From the NCBI GenBank assembly GCA_026210745.1, contig CP110631.1, positions 1,426,001 to 1,490,000 on the forward strand: a DNA stretch of 64,000 nt, written 5' to 3'. This stretch comes from Exobasidium rhododendri (taxonomy: Eukaryota; Basidiomycota; Exobasidiomycetes; Exobasidiales; Exobasidiaceae). Made by a program: the position numbers and the translations under genes. The notes under the pieces were generated by a model, which worked only from the letters and a program-made list of their open reading frames with translations, had not been told where the DNA came from and searched no databases. Below are positions 57,106 to 64,000 of the stretch, in pieces; position 1 is the first letter of the stretch, and every line of letters starts with the position of its first letter.

Positions 57106-58369
57106 CGTTGTGTATTGTTGGATGTGCGAACAGGAGATGAAGCGTGGACCGCCGTGAGTTTTCCTCGCCCTCTTTCTCTCTAACGAGCAGGCAATTATTT
57201 CGCAGTCCAGTCAATTAGGCGGTGATGTCGCATCTCAAGGTTCAGGCTCCTCCTGCCTCGCACGCGTGTCTGCTTCGTCGCTATTTTAGGACGAGCCGGC
57301 GTGTGTAGTAATGTGGAGAAGTGGGATCGATCGCGTGGTGGAGAGGACCGACCCTTCACCAGCTGGGAATCAAGTTCACTTTCTCACACTTTGCGGTAAG
57401 AAAGTCACTGGCAAGGAGAGCACTGAGAGACGCAATGGCGAATGGCTTCTTTGCACATATTCGGGTGTCTACATAATAATCCTTAGATGCTTACTTGATC
57501 AATTCGATCGACAGAGCAGAAAGACATAAGATCAAGGATGGTGGCTTCTCGAGCACGCTCAGAATGGCAATCGACGTATCACCAGGATATTGATGAGGGA
57601 TCTGCACGATAAGATAGCAGCAGGCTACCTACTGTCCGCCAAGAGATCCCATAACGAGGTGATAACAGAAGCTGCAGATATGGCGGAGGGGCACATCATG
57701 AATCTAATTCGTGGATGCTAATAAGCCAACTTTCCCTCTAGATAAGGAGGGACCTATCTTCTTTCCTCATCAACATGAGATTAGAAAAAAGAATGAAGTT
57801 GAACACGAACAACGTATCCTCTCCATGCCGGCAAATGCTTTTCTTTTTTTCATTTTATCGATGTAGAGACAGATACGCTCTTCTACGTCCTCTCTTACTG
57901 TCGCCAAGTGAGCGTGTCACAACTGAAACTGCCCTCGCAGCACAGGACATACACAATCCATCGAAGCGGTAGATTATAGGAGGCATTGCGGCCGATAACG
58001 GTGGTCAGGCGGTACTTGTATCAGAAATAAAGGACAGAGAAAGTACTGTATAACAAAGCCCGCGCAGCAACGTATACACAAGACGAAGAAGAAACGTCCT
58101 AAACGAAGCTAGTGGGTGCAGCCAACCTCCACACGCTTGCTCTACATGACCCTTTTGCGCGCCGAAGACTGTGCAATTCCCTATCGCTGTCCGACGTACT
58201 CTAATCGCCCTACGAGTCCCGCATCTTTTGGCGAGATAAATACCGCGAGTCGCAGGCCTCTTTGTAGAGAGACCTTCCTTCCTACTACTCCACCTCGTCT
58301 GCACTTTCTGCAGCCCTTCTATCCTCTTGAACAACCTACCGCCGCTCCCTACTAGTCAGCTCTCCCATC
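57106..58369. other. Long divergent intergenic region (LEA_2 protein / cyanase)
   Basis: About 1.26 kb of upstream DNA for two divergent genes. Open frames at 57311-57529 and 58116-58355 look random. The final 120 bp before the cyanase start is pyrimidine-rich. No RNA gene or repeat seen. Confidence 0.4.
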
Positions 58370-59000
58370 ATGTCTGCCCCTCACTCTGATCGCCCTGCCG
58401 TCCTGTCGGAGCTATCTCCCATCTTCACCAGTCTCCACGACTCAAAGACAAAGAAGCAGATGTCCTTTGAGCAGATTGCCAAAGCTATCGACAGAAGTGA
58501 ATGGTACACTGCCGCAATCTTCTACGGTCAAGCCAAGCCAGATGACAACGACATCAAGAATCTTGCCAAGGTCTTGGACATCAGAGAAGAGTACTTGCAG
58601 CAATCTCTTGGAGCTAATTTCTTCCCTACCAGAGGACTAGGAGAGTTCCCTCCCAAGGGTGAGTGTTGCAAAGTGAAAGTATCGGTTTGGACTCGTTGTT
58701 CACCTTCTTAGCAAACGTCAGATCCCGTTCTCTACCGACTGTACGAGTGCCTTCTCGTATACGGATACCCTATCAAGCACATGATCCACGAGAAGTTTGG
58801 AGATGGTGAGTGCGCCCCTATTTGGCTTTCTGTCATACACACATTACAGAAAGTCGAGCAATTGCTGATTTTGTGGCCTCTAATCAGGTATCATGAGTGC
58901 TATTGCATTCAACGGAGCCGTCGAAAAGGTGGCCGACCCTGCAGGCGACCGAGTCAAGATCACCCTCAACGGAAAGTTCCTGCCCTACGTGAGATGGTGA
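58370..59000 (+). CDS. CYN1: Cyanase (cyanate hydratase)
   Basis: Three exons (58370-58658, 58722-58805, 58888-59000) give 161 residues, the usual fungal length. The N-terminal helical domain ([20 protein letters not shown] then [12 protein letters not shown]) precedes the catalytic part. The active-site Arg and Glu lie in [12 protein letters not shown] and the Ser in [16 protein letters not shown]. The chain ends GKFLPYVRW, matching the conserved end of the family. The enzyme converts cyanate and bicarbonate to ammonia and carbon dioxide as a decamer in the cytosol. The last codons contain a GTGAGA that imitates a splice donor, but the in-frame TGA at 58998-59000 gives the canonical C-terminus. 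Confidence 0.96.
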
Positions 59001-59331
59001 AAGATTCACACAAAAAGAGGTCAAGAAGGAAGATCGCCATTAGCATGTACCAGTGTTGATTGCAATCTAACGGATTTGCGTCGGTTCACCGCAGTGGAGT
59101 GAAGAGCTCGCTGCTATTGAGAAAAGAGCATGCGGTGGAAACTGATGCTTTACAACGTGAATATACTGCATCCGGGTCGGGTGCGAAGGTCGAGAAGTCT
59201 ATCACTCTTCCATCGCCTTAGTGAGATCTCTATCATTGAGATGGCAACACATGATGCGATTCAACGGGCAAATCGTGTTGCATTGAATGCACAATACAAA
59301 GATGGAAAGCCTACGTCGAGGACCTCCTTGA
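59001..59331. other. Convergent 3' region of cyanase and PLPBP
   Basis: Presumed 3' untranslated regions of both genes. Nothing else seen. Confidence 0.4.
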
Positions 59332-60533
59332 CTAGCCAGCCAGTTCTTCCTTCATGCCCTCCATTGCTTCTTCTCGACTAGGTGGTCTGACTCCAAAGCA
59401 ATCCGTTCCTACTCGGACGTTGTTACTGCCTGCTTTGATTCCAACTTCTAGGTCGTTGCTCATGCCCATACTCAATTCAAGTCCACCTCTCTCATCGTCG
59501 CCCTGCAGTAGATCGGCATACGTTTCCTTGTGTTTCTCAGAAATGGTGTCCTCGCTGCGTAATGCAGTGACCAGATTCGTCCTTGTATCACTCAATCTTG
59601 CAAAGTCTGGATTTGTTTTCTGCGCTTCTTTCTCGATTTCCTGCCTCGATTGACCCTCTTTCGATTGTTCATCGCCGGCCTTACTGTTGCTTGCTGCACC
59701 GATGGTCATCACCCCTCGAAGTCGTAGGGAAGGGCACTCAAGAATGACATGTTTCGCGAGGGCAAAGAGGTCGGACGACTTCGAGGAGGCCTCCTCTAGC
59801 AACGGCTCCATCCCTCCCTTTGCCTCCTCACCGGAAGTATTCACTTGTAGATACACGCCCAAGGGCTCCTTTCTAGCCTCGCCGACCTTGCCGTCCAGTG
59901 CCTTTTCCAGCGCTGTTGCACACTTGACCGAGTCAAGCGTCTCGAGCATGTACAAGTTGGGGATACCTTGGAATAATGAAAAAGACGTCGGTAAGCTGCT
60001 GTACTCCGGATCTGTCTTGCCTCCTCTTACCTACCAGCGATGAGTTTAGCCTTGTTACTTTGAAGCTTCCCCACAAAATGCCACTTTATCGTTTCAGGCA
60101 GGACCTTGGCCTTCGCTTCCAACTCCTGAGCATAATTTTCGCCGAAATGCACCTGGTCTGCGTGGACATGAGCTGCCAGGATGGATGTAGGGGGATGCAA
60201 TTTCGAAATGGCAACGAGACGTGGCTGTGACCGAATGGAGAGTGAAAGAAGGGAGAAGAGGGAGTAAGAGACGTAGTTCCCCCCCTCCCCCACCCACACA
60301 CACACACCCGTCCTTCTCACCTCTTCTTGTCTCTTAGATTCCTTCGTAGCTTTGCTGATGCGGTCTCGCACTTGTCGGATCTGCCTGGTCACTCGTTCAA
60401 TCTGCTCCGAAGACGGTTGCAAGGCGGAAGTGGAGGAATGGGAGGACGACATTCTAGTGTAGGCAGGAGAAAAAGACGCTTGAGTGGCTGCTGACGTTCT
60501 CTGAAATAAGGTACGAGCTGGACAGGCTTGCAT
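59332..60533 (-). CDS. Pyridoxal-phosphate homeostasis protein (PLPBP/YggS family)
   Basis: Three exons (60321-60533, 60035-60224, 59332-59966) sum to 345 residues. The PLP-binding Lys is in [10 protein letters not shown]. Other signatures are [60 protein letters not shown] and the phosphate-binding [20 protein letters not shown]. The usual length is about 230-270. The extra residues are an N-terminal Ser-rich stretch and a Glu/Lys insert near the middle. The family holds PLP in an alanine-racemase-like barrel and buffers vitamin B6 and amino-acid pools. The N-terminus could act as a mitochondrial presequence, and a second Met (MSSSHSS, about 60452) is available. Confidence 0.94.
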
Positions 60534-61950
60534 TCCCTTTTTCCCCTTCTTGTCAAAAGTCAGGCGGTCAGCGTGGTTGCCAAATAATGATATGAAGTGG
60601 AGCGAGCAAGGAGGCGTTCAACTTCACATTCTCACGCAAGCAAATTTAATGCATCAAGGGAAAATGGATGAATGATAGTGTGGATCTAATCAAGCCAACA
60701 GAACGCGAAGCCACTTCTACCACGCGACTTACCACACTCGCGGTAAAGTTGACGTGACCCGTCGCAAAGGAAGGCTAAGCGTGCGCCGAGTGTGACGGGG
60801 GGTGGAATTGTCTCACCGTATTCTCGCAGAGTAGGGGGGAAAAGAGGGTCAGGTATGTCCTCCAATTGTAGGGAATGATGCCCACGACGATACAAGGAGG
60901 AGAAGCGGTTCTCAGGGATTACTTGCGAACAAGGCAGAATGAAAAAATCGACACCAAGATCAGCGGGAAAGTGATCGGCAAAAAGTGGAAGACACCGTCG
61001 TGCAAATAGACACGCCTCGCATCCTACAATGTCTCCGCGTCTCTACGTGAATCTGACAATCGCAAGATCTCCCTGTGTACCATTTCTCCGTTCAGTGCTT
61101 CTTTTTCCCTTGCTTGGGACTCTCTCGCTCCTGTACGTTTTAAGGTTCAAGCACAACTCCGCACTCTTCATGCGGCTGCACTCTGGTGTTGGTAAAAGTT
61201 TCCTCTGTAGGAGGAGATATAATTATCCCAATCTCGTTGTAATATCTCCTTGAAGGGGGGCTTTCCTTTAAATTAAATGTTGGCCGTCTACCCTTTTGTT
61301 TTGTCGGAATAAGATTTGATCCCGATTGCCCTGTTTCGAGACCAACAGACTCTTTGCCTAGTAGCATTTAGCTTCGATTTGGGTCCTCTTCACAGTTGTT
61401 AGTGTGTGCGACTGTATTCTGTCTGCTCCTTTCTATGCGAAGCGGCCTATGCTATTGATTGCGAGAGTCATAGCAAAGACTTTGCCCCTGTTCACAGAGG
61501 AGAGCGTGTCGCACAGTATATGCGATAGAAGCAGACCTGTCTCGCTTTGCCTGTGTGATTTTATCCAGTCTACGAACAACATCGTCACATCGCTGCTTTT
61601 CACCAAGTCCAGGTCTCTTGACGGAGGCAAATTTGGCCGAAAGGAGGAAGTGCTCCATTTTTCACTCACGCAGAACGTCATTATCGAGCATATCCAGCAG
61701 CTTTGCCACTGGACTTGATTCCTGATCCCGCCATTTACATCCAAAGCGGTAGACGACACCTGGAATGGCATGATCCGAAGTCGGTGCTCGATCGACTTCA
61801 TCAGGCTCAATTGCCCTATATAAAATGCCAATTCTTTGGATTCCATCGAGAGAACCCACCACATCATCCTTCTCAACAATCTTACCCTTCTCATCGTCCT
61901 CCTTCTCCTTCTCACAGCACTCGCACTTGCTTCCTCTTTGCCCGCCCCAA
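60534..61950. other. Long divergent intergenic region (PLPBP / Myb-like)
   Basis: About 1.4 kb. An open frame on the minus strand at 60686-60895 (69 codons) has no recognisable features and is probably chance. The last 100 bp before the Myb-like start is TC-rich. I see no RNA gene. Confidence 0.4.
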
Positions 61951-63261
61951 ATGCTCCGCCACGCACCTTACCCTCCGCAAGGGAGCAGAGTCAGTCCGTC
62001 TCGTCTCATCAACAACGCCAACGTCTTCAATGGAGCAGCATTAAGAACGGTGACCACCTCTACTTCCTCTGCTGCTTCTACACGAGGATCAACTTCGCCT
62101 GCTCTCTCCATCATCCCCTCACCACCAGCACCTACGACTACCAAAGTCAAGGTCTACTGGACTCCGCAATTGGACGAGCTCCTCCGAAACATTGCCATTC
62201 CTCTCCTCGAGCAGGGACAAGAAAGCAAGGAGACATGGAGGACAATCATGGCTCAATTCCGTCGTACTACTACCATCAATGCAAGCGACAAGCAGATTCG
62301 AGAAAGATGGCAACATCATGCAAACCCAAATACAGAATCTTCCCCCTTTTCGTGTCAACAGAGCTGTCATATTCTTTGCGAAGTGTTGTGTATAGGTACA
62401 GCATGGGCCGAGATAGCAAAGACCGATGAAGTGGAAGGGTACTCTGCCAACGCCATCAAGAACCACTTCAACACCAACTTGAAGATTCACTATGAAGCCT
62501 TGATAGTGCAGCACGAGCTTACGGAGGTGAAAGCTAGTCGCAGCAGGTTGTCGAATCAAGAAAATCGTAGTAATAATGGCAATCCGACAAGGCGACAGCT
62601 CTCCGCCGAGGTTCTACAAGACATTGAAGCAAGAATGTACGATCTTCACAAGAATGGAAAGACCGGAAAGCCTTCGAAACACATCTTGCGAATCACCGAA
62701 GCTGCAGGTCTTCCCTCTTCGGATGGCAGCGTGAGCCCTGCATCGACTGGTAACCCTAGCCAAGGTAGTCAAACCGATGACATAAACACGCCCTTGCCTG
62801 CAACGATATCGAAGATGTCGTTGCTGGCTATACTGGCACCCTTGCCCTCGGAGGACGCTACACAGGACGCTACACAGGCTGCTCATCCTATGCAGATTAA
62901 TCGAAGCAACGTCTTACCTTGGCCATCGACGACACTACCGTCGACTTTGTCGTGGTTTTCTATTCCGCAACCCGTGGAACCGCCTTTTGCTCCCGCCGCC
63001 TCTTCCTTTGACGTCCCGCAACCCGTGGAACCGCCTTTTGCTCCCGCCGCCTCTTCCTTTGACGTCCCGCAACCCGTGGAACCGCCTTTTGCTCCCGCCG
63101 CCTCTTCCTTTGACGTCTTCTTTCCCACACAGCCTTCGCGCACTGGTGCACCTGGACGCTTCAGGAACTCCCTGCCCACCTTGCCTGATAGGCCCAGAGT
63201 AGGTATCCCAATCTGCTACGTTAGAACCGGTGCCCACTCCGATGCTGGTATGCAGGATTGA
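61951..63261 (+). CDS. Myb/SANT-domain DNA-binding protein
   Basis: A single exon; Met at 61951 gives 436 residues (an in-frame Met at 61825 would add a Ser/Phe-rich stretch). Two Myb-like repeats lie at about residues 65-165. The first has VYWTPQLDELLRNIA, ETWRTIMAQFRR and DKQIRERWQHHANP. The second has ESSPFS, IGTAWAEIAKTDEVEG and SANAIKNHFNTNLK, close to the R3 helix of R2R3 Myb proteins. The loop joining them is odd and Cys-rich. The C-terminal part is Pro/Ser-rich and contains three identical 17-residue units (PQPVEPPFAPAASSFDV). It is likely a nuclear DNA-binding regulator. Targets are unknown. Confidence 0.8.
   Translation: MLRHAPYPPQGSRVSPSRLINNANVFNGAALRTVTTSTSSAASTRGSTSPALSIIPSPPAPTTTKVKVYWTPQLDELLRNIAIPLLEQGQESKETWRTIMAQFRRTTTINASDKQIRERWQHHANPNTESSPFSCQQSCHILCEVLCIGTAWAEIAKTDEVEGYSANAIKNHFNTNLKIHYEALIVQHELTEVKASRSRLSNQENRSNNGNPTRRQLSAEVLQDIEARMYDLHKNGKTGKPSKHILRITEAAGLPSSDGSVSPASTGNPSQGSQTDDINTPLPATISKMSLLAILAPLPSEDATQDATQAAHPMQINRSNVLPWPSTTLPSTLSWFSIPQPVEPPFAPAASSFDVPQPVEPPFAPAASSFDVPQPVEPPFAPAASSFDVFFPTQPSRTGAPGRFRNSLPTLPDRPRVGIPICYVRTGAHSDAGMQD
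62965..63117 (+). repeat. Three perfect tandem 51-bp repeats within the Myb-like gene
   Basis: Units 62965-63015, 63016-63066 and 63067-63117 are identical at the nucleotide level, including synonymous positions, and each encodes PQPVEPPFAPAASSFDV. The 51-bp length keeps the frame. Lack of any difference points to recent expansion or ongoing homogenisation. Confidence 0.97.
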
Positions 63262-63549
63262 TACATCGGAAGATGCGAGACAATGAAGATGAAGATAAAA
63301 AACTGGAAAACAAGACTGCAAAACCCCATACATATACGCTTTCTCTCTAATGTTCGACAACACAACAATATCTCCGTTTTGCCAATTCCGTGCCGTGCTC
63401 AAGCTCGTTCCTGCGTGCTCAAGCTCGTCCTTCCGTGCTTACTATCTTCCGTGCTGTGCTTATTGCCTTTCTTCGTAAACGTCAGAAAACCCACACAATG
63501 TTCTTAGTCTCCGCTCGTTTCCCAAATGCTATGTCCTTTCTTGTATGCT

Positions 63550-64000
63550 CTATGCGCGATGGATCTCCTGTCCTGCCTGGAAGACTCGTTGCAGCAATCC
63601 CTGCGGATCTGCCTCGAAGCTGAAATCTTCCGGCGTGGCGGGTTCCATTTCCCTTCCGTACGTCTTTCCCATGTATTCTGCCACTAAAGGTGTCACTTGA
63701 TTCATCCTCACTTTTGACTCAGGACCAAGCTGTAGGCCGGGCTCGATCTCCTCTAGTTTTTCCTGAGCTTGTGTGAAGCTTCGTCCTGCTGCTTCTCGAT
63801 CCGGTCTTGCGTCCTCCTCTCGCTTGATTAGTAACGCGAGCTCCCTTTCGATGCTCGTCATACTCTTTCCCTCTATTCCACAGGCAACAATGTTAGCGAA
63901 CCAGGACAGCAAAGGCTGAGCTTTCACATTGAGAGCAAAGCCATGGGACGTAATCTTCTGCCGGACTTGAATGCCGATAGAGACAAGTTTGTGCGACTCA
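63550..64000 (-). CDS. Lipoyl (octanoyl) transferase LipB/Lip2-like, C-terminal part
   Basis: The frame is open from the right window edge (64000) to the stop at 63550, so the N-terminal part lies outside. The visible 149 residues contain the LipB core SIGIQVRQKITSHGFALNV and IVACGIEGKSMTSIEREL. The conserved His in TSHG and the Cys/Lys of ACGIEGKSMTS are in place. A later helical stretch (TPLVAEYMGKTYGREM) ends the protein. Lip2/LIPT2 moves octanoyl groups from acyl-carrier protein to the H protein of the glycine system as the first step of mitochondrial lipoylation. It is convergent with the Myb-like gene. Confidence 0.88.
   Translation of the reverse strand, partial: ESHKLVSIGIQVRQKITSHGFALNVKAQPLLSWFANIVACGIEGKSMTSIERELALLIKREEDARPDREAAGRSFTQAQEKLEEIEPGLQLGPESKVRMNQVTPLVAEYMGKTYGREMEPATPEDFSFEADPQGLLQRVFQAGQEIHRA

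Noticed and set aside
58989-59145. A fourth cyanase exon (59095-59145) after a GTGAGA donor
   Set aside because: Reading straight on gives LPYVRW and a stop, which is the conserved cyanase end and the normal length. The spliced version would add an unmatched tail.
49908-60533. A vitamin B6 gene cluster (PDX3 and PLPBP)
   Set aside because: The two genes are about 9 kb apart with six unrelated genes between them, so chance proximity is the simplest reading.
60686-60895. A 69-codon frame on the minus strand upstream of PLPBP
   Set aside because: Too short, no homologous pattern and no splice partners identified.

Overview
The window is about 64 kb of a compact nuclear fungal genome. Genes sit close together on both strands, and most are split by short introns of roughly 50-120 bp with GTGAGT-type donors and CAG/TAG acceptors. 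The gene set (Cwh43, Pmp3, Ssn6/Cyc8, Spo7, Zn2Cys6 regulator, macrofage-activating-glycoprotein-like GPI protein, GH5 exo-glucanase, cyanase) fits a basidiomycete yeast or smut relative. I lean towards Ustilaginomycotina, but the sequence alone does not settle the order. I saw no transposon, retroelement, tRNA, rRNA or CRISPR array.

Layout, left to right. 1-8 kb: 3' end of a Mediator subunit 16-like gene, a BAP31/Yet-type ER protein, an orphan with a paralogue 15 kb away, and the GPI-lipid remodelling gene CWH43. 8-18.9 kb: an AAA+ protein with worn-out ATPase motifs, a secreted tannase/feruloyl esterase, a bleomycin hydrolase fused in frame to an HP1-type chromodomain/chromoshadow protein, a GPALPP/DUF3752 protein and the second orphan paralogue. 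19-26 kb: a membrane-anchored orphan, a GPI-anchored macrofage-activating-glycoprotein-like protein and a phospholipase D. 26-41 kb: a Zn2Cys6 factor, NUFIP1, Esf2/ABT1, a LAMTOR2-like protein, Pmp3, an exo-beta-1,3-glucanase and a CLC transporter. 42-57 kb: Ssn6/Cyc8, PAC2, Spo7, COQ7, pyridoxamine-phosphate oxidase, Nse1, a BCL7-like protein, a PTS1-bearing alpha/beta hydrolase and an LEA_2-type membrane protein. 58-64 kb: cyanase, the PLP-binding protein PLPBP, a Myb-type protein with three perfect 51-bp repeats, and the C-terminal part of lipoate octanoyltransferase at the right edge.

The genes do not form one pathway. Loose themes are the cell surface (Cwh43, tannase, GPI glycoprotein, glucanase, Pmp3), ribosome and snoRNP assembly (NUFIP1, Esf2), chromatin (HP1 fusion, Ssn6, BCL7-like, Nse1, Mediator) and mitochondrial or cofactor metabolism (COQ7, Pdx3, PLPBP, Lip2). 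The most unusual item is the bleomycin hydrolase-HP1 fusion at 12815-15840. One uninterrupted reading frame runs through the normal C-terminus of a catalytically intact self-compartmentalising protease into a complete HP1 protein. Exon lengths given below were checked for frame by hand. Spliced structures are inferred from sequence, not from transcripts.
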